A stretch of DNA of 64,000 nucleotides from Streptomyces sp. ISL-96 (lineage in GTDB: Bacteria; Actinomycetota; Actinomycetes; Streptomycetales; Streptomycetaceae), in NCBI RefSeq assembly GCF_018614035.1, contig NZ_JAGGPA010000021.1:1-64000 (forward strand). The letters run 5' to 3'. The first letter of the stretch is position 1. Each line of letters starts with the position of its first letter. The notes below the pieces were generated by a model. It made no database searches, was not told where the DNA came from, and worked only from the letters and a program-made list of their open reading frames with translations. Positions 49,514 to 57,091 of this stretch are shown piece after piece. The position numbers and the translations under genes are program-made.

Positions 49514-49557
49514 AGCCCCCGTGCTCGCCACCCCTCGGGGCGGTGGGTGCGGGGGCT
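49514..49557 (+). terminator. Rho-independent terminator after capsid fragment
   Basis: AGCCCCCG (49514-49521) pairs with CGGGGGCT (49550-49557) with a structured loop, followed by TTTCTT. Confidence 0.75.
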
Positions 49558-49661
49558 TTCTTGATGCCGCCGACAAGCGAATATTTGAGAATCACGCCTG
49601 GTGGTTGGCGAATCCCTACCTCATGCTGTGCCTGTTGTGTCCGACAGAGAGGGGAACGGTC

Positions 49662-50417
49662 ATGGCGAGACGACTGAGGGTGCTGGGGAGTACGTCCGGA
49701 GTCGGGGACTGTCCGACGCTGTACGAGGACGTAGCAACCGGGGAAGTCCTCGTGCAGGGTGACGCCGTGACCGACCCCGACGATGTGAGCCAGCTTCGAT
49801 ACGTCAAGGACAGTGAGGCGTTCGTGGTTGTCCCGCGTGAGCTGCTGGTGAACTTCGCTCCCAAGGAGGCCGTGCACGTGCCGGAGTTCGTTCCTCAGAA
49901 GAAGATCAACGAGTTCATCAACGACGGTTTCGAGCACACCGCCTGGCGGCTGGAGACTCAGATGGGGTACGCGTCCGATCAGGCGATGCCGTCGTACCAG
50001 GAATTCCTGCGCACCGGGGACACCGCCGGAGAGGCCGGACACCCCTGGTTCGAGAACGTCCGGCGCATGGTCGCCGCGGGGAAGCGCTTCGAGCGAGTAC
50101 GGATCGTGGACACTCCGCCGACCACCGGGCAGCGGTACCTGTTGGCCTGCGCGCGCACGAACGTCGCCGCCGGGGAAGACATCCGCTGCCTGTGGCGCGA
50201 GGACGCCGAACGGCACCACCTGGACCTGTCATCAGAGTTCTGGCTGTTCGACTCCCGCACCGTGGCACGCTTCCACTTCGACGGTGAGCGCACCATCGGC
50301 ATGGAGCTGATCACCGACCCTGCCGAAGTCCTGCGAGCCTGCCAGGTGCGGGACGCCGCATGGCACTACGCGACGCCGTACCGGGAATTCACGGCTCAGG
50401 TACCGTCCACTGAGTGA
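49662..50417 (+). CDS. DUF6879-family protein with N-terminal extension
   Basis: 251 residues in two parts. Residues 1-68 (MARRLRVLGSTSGVGDCPTLYEDVATG...) look like the small protein often encoded just before DUF6879 genes. The rest (about 70-251; FEHTAWRLETQ, AGKRFERVRIVDTP, YLLACARTNVAAGEDIRCLW, EFWLFDSRTVARFHF) is a DUF6879 domain. Its function is unknown; such genes usually pair with an XRE-DUF5753 regulator, as here (GTGA overlap). The DUF6879 initiator Met seems lost, fusing the two. GAGAGGGG precedes the ATG. Confidence 0.7.
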   Translation: MARRLRVLGSTSGVGDCPTLYEDVATGEVLVQGDAVTDPDDVSQLRYVKDSEAFVVVPRELLVNFAPKEAVHVPEFVPQKKINEFINDGFEHTAWRLETQMGYASDQAMPSYQEFLRTGDTAGEAGHPWFENVRRMVAAGKRFERVRIVDTPPTTGQRYLLACARTNVAAGEDIRCLWREDAERHHLDLSSEFWLFDSRTVARFHFDGERTIGMELITDPAEVLRACQVRDAAWHYATPYREFTAQVPSTE

Positions 50418-51253
50418 GCACCGACTACCAGCAAGCCCGGATCTCCCTTGGCGTGCGGCTGCGTGAGCTGCGCACCGAGGGCGGGCTGACCGGGCGTGCA
50501 CTCGCCGCCCGGTTGGGCTGGACCCAATCGAAGGTCAGCAAGCTGGAGAACGGCAAGCAGACCCCCACCACCGCCGATCTCAGCGCATGGGCGGACGGAA
50601 CCGGGCACCCGGAGTGCACAGCGGAACTGGTGGGGCGGCTGCGTGGCCTTGAGACGCAGTACCGCTCATGGCGTCGGCAGCTCGCCGGCGGCTACCGCGC
50701 CGTTCAAGAGGCGCACTGGATGCAGGCGCGGCAGACCCACAAACGCCGTAGCTTCGACCCCACGCTGATTCCCGGACTGTTGCAGACCGCTGACTACGCC
50801 CGCGCGGTCCTCTCCCGTTACGCAGCCATCCACACTGCCCCGCGTGACCTTGAAGCTGCCGTACAGGCACGTATGGGGCGACAAGACATCCTCAGCGACC
50901 AGAGCCGCGCTTTCCACTTCCTCATCTGGGAAGGCGCACTACGCGCGCGCCCCTGCACACCCCCGGTTCTTTCGGCGCAGCTTGAGCGCATTGTGGGCCG
51001 ACTCGGAGCGGGGTACGTCCGGGTCGGCATCGTGCCCTTCGACGCGGACATGCAGCTTCCCGCCGGAGTCGGGTTCTCCATCCACGACGATCGGCTTGTG
51101 ATCACTGAGGCGTGGCACGCCGAGATGTGGTTGGACGATCCCGAGGACGTGGCGTTGCACTCCCGCGCGTGGGAAGCGCTGGAGCGTAGCGCCGTCTACG
51201 GCCCCGAAGCGCACAGGGTCATCGTTCGTGCGCAGCATGCATTGGGCGCGTGA
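50414..51253 (+). CDS. XRE-family regulator with DUF5753
   Basis: 279 residues: N-terminal HTH (LTGRALAARLGWTQSKVSKLENGKQ, about 25-50) and a C-terminal DUF5753 domain with LIPGLLQTADYARAVLS. This WhiJ-like type is abundant in Streptomyces and typically works with a small acidic DUF397 or DUF6879 partner. Coupled to the DUF6879 gene upstream. No DUF397 gene follows. Role in the island (maintenance, developmental control) is unknown. Confidence 0.88.
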   Translation: MSTDYQQARISLGVRLRELRTEGGLTGRALAARLGWTQSKVSKLENGKQTPTTADLSAWADGTGHPECTAELVGRLRGLETQYRSWRRQLAGGYRAVQEAHWMQARQTHKRRSFDPTLIPGLLQTADYARAVLSRYAAIHTAPRDLEAAVQARMGRQDILSDQSRAFHFLIWEGALRARPCTPPVLSAQLERIVGRLGAGYVRVGIVPFDADMQLPAGVGFSIHDDRLVITEAWHAEMWLDDPEDVALHSRAWEALERSAVYGPEAHRVIVRAQHALGA

Positions 51254-51335
51254 GAATCACGGAGAATCACGCCACTGTCGTTGGAGGCTGGATGCCTAGC
51301 GTGGTCGTCATCCAGACCATGCAAGGGGGCACACC

Positions 51336-51545
51336 GTGACCAAGCCGCTGACGTACCCCAGGCCGCCCGTTGAGCTGCCGCTGAGACTCGACACGGACCC
51401 TCCCCCGCAGCCGGGGTGCGACGTGTGCGGTGCTTTGGCCGACGAGCGCGACGAAGCGCGCGCAGTGGGGGACATGTCCAAGGTCTCAGACGTGAATGTC
51501 GAGATCCGCCTGCACCCCCACGCGAAGCGGAGGGTGCAGGCGTGA
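51336..51545 (+). CDS. Small hypothetical protein with CxxC motif
   Basis: 69 residues: proline-rich start, then CDVCGALADERDEARA and a basic tail. Possible zinc site from the single CxxC plus C-terminal histidines (RLHPHAKRR). GTGA overlap with the next gene supports a real operon. Not recognised as a named family. Confidence 0.55.
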   Translation: MTKPLTYPRPPVELPLRLDTDPPPQPGCDVCGALADERDEARAVGDMSKVSDVNVEIRLHPHAKRRVQA

Positions 51546-51808
51546 TTCCCATGGAGCAGTACAAGAGCGCCCGCGCCGATGCCGAGCACCTTACGACGCT
51601 GCTGCGCTCCGCGCTCACGCGGGCAGGGATCTCGGACGACGAAGCGGGCAAAGTGCGCCCCCTCGTGACCGCCACGGGGCGGGCTTACGTTCAGTTCGGA
51701 GCCCTGCAACTCCGCGACGCGGTAAAGCTGCTGGAGGCTCTGGCGCTGAGCCGGACGGCGCCCCGCAGCGCAGAAGGACCGACACTCCCCGCTGAGGCGT
51801 TCGGATGA
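51542..51808 (+). CDS. Small hypothetical protein
   Basis: 88 residues if GTG 51542 is used (85 from ATG 51551). Mostly helical, beginning IPMEQYKSARADAEHLTTLLRSALTRAG. Coupled on both sides (GTGA upstream, ATGA downstream). No recognisable domain; similar short genes lie with DUF7848 proteins in other Streptomyces accessory regions. Confidence 0.55.
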   Translation: MIPMEQYKSARADAEHLTTLLRSALTRAGISDDEAGKVRPLVTATGRAYVQFGALQLRDAVKLLEALALSRTAPRSAEGPTLPAEAFG

Positions 51809-52032
51809 GCCGCACCGTCATGAGCTACGTGGCCCACACCATCATTCGTGTGCCAGACAGTGGCATCACCGCCCAAGTGTTCTGCATGGCGAGCGGGTGC
51901 GGTGAGAGCTCCGGCCGCAAGGACGACCCCGACAACGCTCAAGACTGGGCACTGCGGCATACCGGACGCACCGGACACGACCTGTTCCGCCGCGACTTCA
52001 CCGATCAAGCCCGGGTGACCCGCGCCGAGTAG
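51805..52032 (+). CDS. DUF7848-family small protein
   Basis: 75 residues with the family pattern: Cys near 27 and 32 (FCMASGCGESSGR), then ALRHTGRTGHDLFRRDF. Paired cysteines and histidines suggest metal binding. The function of the family is unknown. ATGA overlap with the upstream gene; last in this four-gene string. Confidence 0.7.
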   Translation: MSRTVMSYVAHTIIRVPDSGITAQVFCMASGCGESSGRKDDPDNAQDWALRHTGRTGHDLFRRDFTDQARVTRAE

Positions 52033-52123
52033 ATCCCGGCTCGCTGGGCGACGGCGAGCAAGACAACCCGGCCCGTCGGCCCTGGCCCCGTTCATGTGCT
52101 GCCCCCGTGGCGCATGGGCGGGG

Positions 52124-52396
52124 CTATCCGTCGTTCTGACGCTCGTTCTCGCCCTTGTGTTCATGGACGTACGTTCCACGGCTCGGCACGGTGTAGACGA
52201 GCCCGTTGTCTCGCAGCACGGCGAGGGCGGACCGCACCGTATTGCGCGCGACGCCGTACCGCTCCACCAGCTCTTTCTCAGACGGGACCGGACTGCCGGG
52301 GGGCAGCTCTCCGCGCTCGATGTCCTGCGTCAGGTCGGCGGCAATCTGCCGGAAGGGCGGTTCGGGTGCCCGATGATCGATTTCGTGCGCTGCCAT
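52124..52396 (-). CDS. Small GntR-family regulator (HTH only)
   Basis: 90 residues from ATG 52396 (102 from GTG 52432). A single winged HTH: PPFRQIAADLTQDIERGELPPGSPVPSEKELVERYGVARNTVRSAL, then a short RGTYVHEHKGE tail with no ligand domain. Short GntR proteins of this type are frequent on Streptomyces integrative elements, where KorSA-like regulators control transfer genes. Three TAGAC repeats lie upstream (52408, 52438, 52458). It diverges from the two small genes at 52571-53148. Confidence 0.75.
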   Translation of the reverse strand: MAAHEIDHRAPEPPFRQIAADLTQDIERGELPPGSPVPSEKELVERYGVARNTVRSALAVLRDNGLVYTVPSRGTYVHEHKGENERQNDG

Positions 52397-52407
52397 GGGC
52401 TGAAGCG

Positions 52408-52465
52408 TAGACAACCAGCCAATACTCAGCACACACCTAGACAGGGTTGAACATAGATAGACGGG
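52408..52465. promoter_or_regulatory. TAGAC direct repeats at the GntR promoter
   Basis: TAGACAAC (52408), TAGACAGG (52438) and TAGACGGG (52458) are spaced 30 and 20 bp apart between the GntR gene and the rightward genes; candidate operators. Confidence 0.35.
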
Positions 52466-52570
52466 CCTATACCGGTTGCCCTAGCGTCAGGCATGAAAAC
52501 GCCCCGACAAACCGCGTAGGACCGGTTCGCCGGGGCTAAGCCGAGACAGCTTGTAGGAGCTGAACGACCT

Positions 52571-52948
52571 ATGCGCGATGTTATCGCCCGTGCCCTTTCC
52601 TGGGTCCTCTCCGTCCTTGCCCCTCGCCGGCCCGGACGCCACTCCGCCGCATTCCTCACCGACCAGCCCGAGCCGACTGCCGAGCCCGCCCCCGTCAACC
52701 CGTGGTCGAAGCCGTGGCCCACGCCGACCCCCGAGCACATCCGAGCCCTGTACGCACCGCTGCGGGGTGAAGACGTGGAACTCACCCGCCCCTATGTCCT
52801 CGCGGAAACCACGATGGAACTCGGCATCATCGGCGAGCGTCGCCGAGCTGCCGCACTCGCAACGCTCGGCGTGGACTACCCGTACACGTACGAGGGTGCC
52901 CCCTTCCCCCGGTCAGCGTTCGTCGCCGCTGCGGGGGTGACCGCATGA
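52571..52948 (+). CDS. Hypothetical protein
   Basis: 125 residues with a short hydrophobic N-terminus (VIARALSWVLSVL), a proline-rich linker (EPTAEPAPVNPWSKPWPTPTP) and a helical end (TTMELGIIGERRRAAALATLG). TAGGAG precedes the ATG. A GCCCCG/CGGGGC hairpin (52501-52536) in its leader could be an attenuator. Coupled to the next gene by ATGA. No known family recognised. Confidence 0.55.
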   Translation: MRDVIARALSWVLSVLAPRRPGRHSAAFLTDQPEPTAEPAPVNPWSKPWPTPTPEHIRALYAPLRGEDVELTRPYVLAETTMELGIIGERRRAAALATLGVDYPYTYEGAPFPRSAFVAAAGVTA

Positions 52949-53148
52949 CCCGCGAAGCACTCACCAACGAACTGCCCGCAGTGAACGTGGCGCTCTGCAT
53001 CAAGTGCAACAAGCTGACCAACGCCCCGGTCCCCGTCCGCTGGATTCAGAGCAACAGCGGCCCCGGAACGACCCTCTACGCATGCCCGGACCACGCGGCG
53101 GAACTCGCCCCCGGCCCCATGCCTGGAGAACTGGAGCGGGGCGCGTAG
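52945..53148 (+). CDS. Small hypothetical protein with zinc-site cysteines
   Basis: 67 residues: ALCIKCNKLTNAPVPVRW and later YACPDHAAEL, giving CxxC plus CxxH, a plausible zinc finger. Similar short proteins occur on Streptomyces mobile elements. Followed by a GCCCCGT/ACGGGGC hairpin. Confidence 0.55.
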   Translation: MTREALTNELPAVNVALCIKCNKLTNAPVPVRWIQSNSGPGTTLYACPDHAAELAPGPMPGELERGA

Positions 53149-53168
53149 CCCCTCGCGGAGAGCAAGAC

Positions 53169-53197
53169 GCCCCGTTCGGCCAGGCATCGGACGGGGC
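53169..53197 (+). terminator. Hairpin terminator at the right end of the island
   Basis: GCCCCGT (53169-53175) pairs with ACGGGGC (53191-53197); short loop hairpin after the last island gene. Confidence 0.5.
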
Positions 53198-53225
53198 TCC
53201 CCGTAGAACACGTACTTTGGAACAT

Positions 53226-53263
53226 CGGGAAGGGCCGGGTAGGGGAAAGCGCCGCAGGCACCC
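53226..53263. repeat. Intergenic repeat, copy B
   Basis: CGGGAAGGGCCGGGTAGGGG followed by AAAGCGCCGCAGG closely matches 12552-12589. Its 5' half appears on the far side of the island at about 48820-48844. Confidence 0.5.
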
Positions 53264-53296
53264 GCACCCGCGCACCGCACCGCCCCCTCGGCCCCC

Positions 53297-55564
53297 TCAC
53301 CCCACCCTCAGCACCACCTCGCCCGCCCCCTCTGCGGCAACGTCCCCCCACTCAACGCGGAACGGCCGCGCCGACCCCTCCGCCGTAACCCGGACGCAGT
53401 CCCCCTCGCGGACGACCCGGAACACCGCCGCATCCGCCCCCACCCGATCCGGCACCGTCACCCCGCCCTCCACCAGCGCCGACGGCTCGTAAACCCGCAG
53501 AGCCAGCCCCTCCAGCCACTCCCCGTCCGGCCGCTGGTCGTCCGCGCCCAGCGGTAGCACCGCGCCCGGGCGCACGAACAGTGGCAGGCTGTCGAAGCCG
53601 TACGTCTCCCGCCGCCACGCCGGCCCCGTCACCACCTCACCGCTCAGCAGATGCGTCCACGTACCAGCCGGCACGTAATACTCCACTTCACCGTCCGCGC
53701 TGAAGACCGGCGCGACCAGCAGATCCGGGCCGAGCATGTACTGCCGGTCCAGGACTCGGCACGCCGGATCGTCCGGGAACTCCAGCAGCATCGGCCGCAT
53801 CACCGGCACACCCGTCCGGTGTGCCTCGACGGCCGCCCCGTACAGATACGGCATCAGCCGGTGCTTGAGCAGCGTGAACCGCCGTGCCACATCCGCCGCT
53901 TCCTCGCCGAACGCCCACGGCACCCGGTACGAGACATTGCCGTGCAGCCTGCTGTGCGACGACAGCAGCCCAAAGGCGAGCCACCGCTTGAAGACATCGG
54001 GGTCCGGCGTCCCCTCGAACCCGCCGATGTCATGGCTCCAGAAGCCGAACCCCGACAGGCTCAGCGACAGACCGCCGCGCAGCGACTCCGCCATCGCCTT
54101 GAACGACGCGAAACAGTCACCCCCCCAGTGCACCGGGAACTGCTGCCCGCCCGCGGTCGCCGACCGCGCGAACAGCACCGCCTCACCACCCCCGCGCTCC
54201 TTCTCCAACAGCTCGAAGACCGTCCGGTTGTACAGGTGCGTGTAGTAGTTGTGCATCCGCTCCGGGTCGGAGCCGTCGTGCCACACCACATCCGTCGGCA
54301 CGCGCTCGCCGAAGTCCGTCTTGAAGCAGTCCACCCCCTGGTCGAGGAGCACCCGCAGCTTGCTCGCGTACCACTCGCGCGCCGCCGGACTGGTGAAGTC
54401 CACCAGCGCCATCCCCGGCTGCCACAGATCCCACTGCCAGATGTCGCCGTTGGGCCGCCGCACGAGATGGCCGGCCGCCGCCCCCTCCGCGAACAGTGCC
54501 GACTTCTGCGCGATGTACGGGTTGATCCACATGCTGATCCGCAGGCCCCGCTCCTTGAGCCTGGCCAGCATGCCGTCCGGGTCCGGGAAGACATCGGGGT
54601 CCCACCGGAAGTCAGACCACTGGTACTCGCGCATCCAGAAACAGTCGAAGTGGAAGACGGACAGCGGAATCTCACGCTTGGCCATTCCGTCGACGAAAGA
54701 GGTGACGGTTTCCTCGTCGTAAGCCGTACAGAAGGAAGTAGTCAGCCACAGTCCGAACGACCAGGCGGGCGGCAGCGCCGGCCGCCCGGTCAGAGCGGTG
54801 TAGCGAGTCAGAACATCCTTCGGCGTGGGCCCGGCGACGACGTAGTACTCCAAGGACTGGTCCTCGACGCTGAACTGCACCTGCCCGACCGACTCCGAGC
54901 CGATCTCGAAGGAGACTTTCCCCGGATGATTGACGAAGACGCCGTAACCGCGCGAGGAGAGATAGAACGGGACGTTCTTGTACGCCTGTTCGCTGCTCGT
55001 CCCCCCGTCCGCCTGCCAGAGATCGAGGCTCTGGCCATTCCGCAGGAACGGAGTGAAACGCTCACCGAGCCCGTAGATGTTCTCGCCGATGCCCAGGGCG
55101 AGTTGGGCGACCATGTGGTGCCCCCCGTCCGGGGTGGTCGCGAAGGCGGTCCCCTTGCTCTCGACGGCGGTGAGCCTGCGCCCTTCCCCGTCGAGGAAGA
55201 CCGGCCCCCAGCCCTGCTCCGTGTCGAACCGCAGCGTCAGCGGCCCGCTGGTCAGCTCGGTGACCGTGCCGTCCCGCCGGGTGGTGGCAGCCGGTCCGCC
55301 GTCCGCGCCGGACAGCTCGAACTCGGGCCCGTGGTGCGCCTTTCCGGCGTGATGGGTCGCGCGTACGCCGATGACGCCCTCGGCCGGTGAGAAGCACTCG
55401 ACCGTGATGAGCGGGGTGTTGAGGGTGGCGCCGCGGTGCTCGACGCGTCTGACGGCGGCGTACGCGGTGATGTGGTCGGAACTGACATGCAGATCGCGGA
55501 CTTCGGTGGCGTACGAGGCGTGCACGCCTTCGCGCATGAGCCAGAAGCCGTCGGTGAACTTCAC
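53297..55564 (-). CDS. GH31 alpha-xylosidase (YicI type)
   Basis: 755-residue intracellular enzyme that removes alpha-linked xylose from the non-reducing end of xyloglucan oligosaccharides. Nucleophile D417 in CFKTDFGERVPTDVVW and acid/base D483 in VHWGGDCFASF match the YicI alpha-xylosidase pattern rather than alpha-glucosidases. An N-terminal beta-sandwich, the barrel, and two C-terminal beta domains are all present. With GH3, GH42 and GH74 it completes a plausible xyloglucan breakdown set, although the island now separates it from GH3. Confidence 0.92.
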   Translation of the reverse strand: MKFTDGFWLMREGVHASYATEVRDLHVSSDHITAYAAVRRVEHRGATLNTPLITVECFSPAEGVIGVRATHHAGKAHHGPEFELSGADGGPAATTRRDGTVTELTSGPLTLRFDTEQGWGPVFLDGEGRRLTAVESKGTAFATTPDGGHHMVAQLALGIGENIYGLGERFTPFLRNGQSLDLWQADGGTSSEQAYKNVPFYLSSRGYGVFVNHPGKVSFEIGSESVGQVQFSVEDQSLEYYVVAGPTPKDVLTRYTALTGRPALPPAWSFGLWLTTSFCTAYDEETVTSFVDGMAKREIPLSVFHFDCFWMREYQWSDFRWDPDVFPDPDGMLARLKERGLRISMWINPYIAQKSALFAEGAAAGHLVRRPNGDIWQWDLWQPGMALVDFTSPAAREWYASKLRVLLDQGVDCFKTDFGERVPTDVVWHDGSDPERMHNYYTHLYNRTVFELLEKERGGGEAVLFARSATAGGQQFPVHWGGDCFASFKAMAESLRGGLSLSLSGFGFWSHDIGGFEGTPDPDVFKRWLAFGLLSSHSRLHGNVSYRVPWAFGEEAADVARRFTLLKHRLMPYLYGAAVEAHRTGVPVMRPMLLEFPDDPACRVLDRQYMLGPDLLVAPVFSADGEVEYYVPAGTWTHLLSGEVVTGPAWRRETYGFDSLPLFVRPGAVLPLGADDQRPDGEWLEGLALRVYEPSALVEGGVTVPDRVGADAAVFRVVREGDCVRVTAEGSARPFRVEWGDVAAEGAGEVVLRVG

Positions 55565-55750
55565 AGTGGTTCCTTGCGGGGATCAGGCGAGGCAGGGTGG
55601 CGGCTGCCGTTCTCCGGCACCATTTTGGTCGTACGCCGAACAAATTACGTGACGCCGCGTTCCCGGACCAGAGGAACAGGCGCACTATTAAGCAGGCCAA
55701 TATACAAATGGCGCGGGACACCTACGCCGGGCAAGGGGAGGAGGCCAGCC

Positions 55751-56281
55751 GTGGGCACAGTCCCGCCGGACGCCGCCGCGGAGTTCCACGACTTCTTCGA
55801 GCGCCACCACGCCGGTCTTGCCCGCCTCGCCCACCTCCTCACGGGGGACGCGGACGCCGCCGACGATCTGGCGGCCGACGCGCTGGTCGCCCTCTGGCAC
55901 CGCTGGGACCGGGTACGGGCCGCCGACCACCCCGCGGCGTACGCACGCGGTGTCGTCGCCAATCTGGCGCGCAGCCGCATCCGCAGCGCCGTACGGGAAC
56001 GCCGCCGGGTCGCGCTCTTCTGGCCGCACCGCGCCGAGCACGCGGACGGCCCGGACGTACCGGCGGTCGTCGACGTCCAACAGGCGCTGCGCACACTGCC
56101 GTTCCGTAAACGAGCCTGCGTGGTACTGCGCCACGCCTTCGACCTCTCCGAGCGGGACACGGCCCTCGCCCTCGGAATCTCGGTCGGTACGGTGAAGAGC
56201 CAGACGTCGAAGGGCGTGGCGCAGCTGGAAAAGCTGCTGGACAGCAATGCCACCGCGGAACTCGTGGGAGAGAGGCGCTGA
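55751..56281 (+). CDS. SigE-family ECF-type sigma factor
   Basis: 176 residues. Region 2 is FHDFFERHHAGLARLAHLLTGD through DDLAADALVALWHRW; region 4 is LRTLPFRKRACVVLRHAF through ISVGTVKSQTSKGVAQL. The type is that of the actinobacterial SigE-like sigma factors (about 170 residues). GTG 55751 is supported by GGGGAGGAGG upstream. Its stop overlaps the next gene's ATG by one base (TGATG), suggesting that the partner is an anti-sigma or effector. Adjacent potassium genes may be part of its stress response, which is inference. Confidence 0.87.
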   Translation: MGTVPPDAAAEFHDFFERHHAGLARLAHLLTGDADAADDLAADALVALWHRWDRVRAADHPAAYARGVVANLARSRIRSAVRERRRVALFWPHRAEHADGPDVPAVVDVQQALRTLPFRKRACVVLRHAFDLSERDTALALGISVGTVKSQTSKGVAQLEKLLDSNATAELVGERR

Positions 56282-57003
56282 TGGACGAGCTGCGCAGACA
56301 GTTGCGCGAAGCGGCCGCCGCGCACCGGCCCGACCGCGCGCGGATGCTGGCGCGGGTGGAGCGCGGCATGACACCGCCGACGGCCGGGGCGGCGGGCGGT
56401 CGCACCGGGTCCCCGGCGTCCTGGCTGCGCATCACGGGCGCGACGGCCGCCGTGGCCGGGGTGCTGGTGGCGGGTGGTTACGCGGTGGCGTCCGCCACCC
56501 GAGACACGAAACCCACGCACTCGACCGCGACGCCGCCACCCACGACCCCGACTCCGACTCCGCCACCGGCGAACGGTGCGGACCATGCGGCGGAGGACGC
56601 CTACCTGCGGGGTGAGGGCGTGGTGGACCCGCACAGCAATCGCTTCTGGGCACAGAGCAACGTCAGGCTGAAGACCAGTGAACCGCTCGAAGCGCTCACG
56701 GTCGAACTGCGCGTCACCCAGACAGGCGGCGTCACGGACACCGGCAGCTGGCGCTCGCTCCCGGTCGACGACTTCACCGTCTCCGTACGCGAGGAGAACG
56801 ACGCCCTCGTCTTCCGCTGGACACTCAAGCCGGGCCGTACGGTCCCTGCGGGACAGCACGTCTTCGCAGGCCAGTACAATCACGGCGAGGGTGCGCGGGA
56901 CGCGGGAGGCGATACGTACAGCGCCTCCGCGGCAGCGAGCCCGACCGGCGAGGACGCCACGCTGCACGGCGATTTCACCCCTGCCTCGCCCGACTCACCG
57001 TAG
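56281..57003 (+). CDS. Membrane protein, possible anti-sigma partner
   Basis: 240 residues: charged cytoplasmic part (1-48), one membrane helix (about 50-71), Thr/Pro-rich spacer, and an extracytoplasmic domain of about 140 residues with beta-strand character (LEALTVELRVTQTGG, WRSLPVDDFTVSVREE). No zinc-binding HxxxCxxC motif, so not a ZAS-type anti-sigma. Its place directly after a sigma gene argues for a regulatory role; otherwise unknown. Confidence 0.65.
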   Translation: MDELRRQLREAAAAHRPDRARMLARVERGMTPPTAGAAGGRTGSPASWLRITGATAAVAGVLVAGGYAVASATRDTKPTHSTATPPPTTPTPTPPPANGADHAAEDAYLRGEGVVDPHSNRFWAQSNVRLKTSEPLEALTVELRVTQTGGVTDTGSWRSLPVDDFTVSVREENDALVFRWTLKPGRTVPAGQHVFAGQYNHGEGARDAGGDTYSASAAASPTGEDATLHGDFTPASPDSP

Positions 57004-57091
57004 GCCCGACGTTCGTGCGCGTCCCCACGCCGGAGAGAGACGGACGCGCTGTAGCGTGCAGGCACGACACCGAGAAGGAAGGCCGACCGCG

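Larger units (their letters stand above)
48845..53232. mobile_element. 4.4-kb island flanked by CGGGAAG
   Basis: CGGGAAG occurs at 48838-48844 and 53226-53232. The left outer flank (GCGCCCCAGTTT) and the right outer flank (GGGCCGGGTAGGGGAAAG) rejoin into a typical Streptomyces intergenic repeat if the island is removed. CCCGATGTTCCA just inside the left end (48846-48857) is inverted at the right end (53218-53229). Contents are a capsid fragment, DUF6879, XRE, small genes and a GntR regulator. No integrase or transposase is seen, so movement would need help in trans or the element is decayed. Confidence 0.6.

Noticed and set aside
49662..53148. Island genes as a new anti-phage defence system.
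   Set aside because: No nuclease, ATPase, helicase or toxin domain could be recognised in the XRE, DUF6879, DUF7848 or small proteins; the evidence supports only an accessory element.
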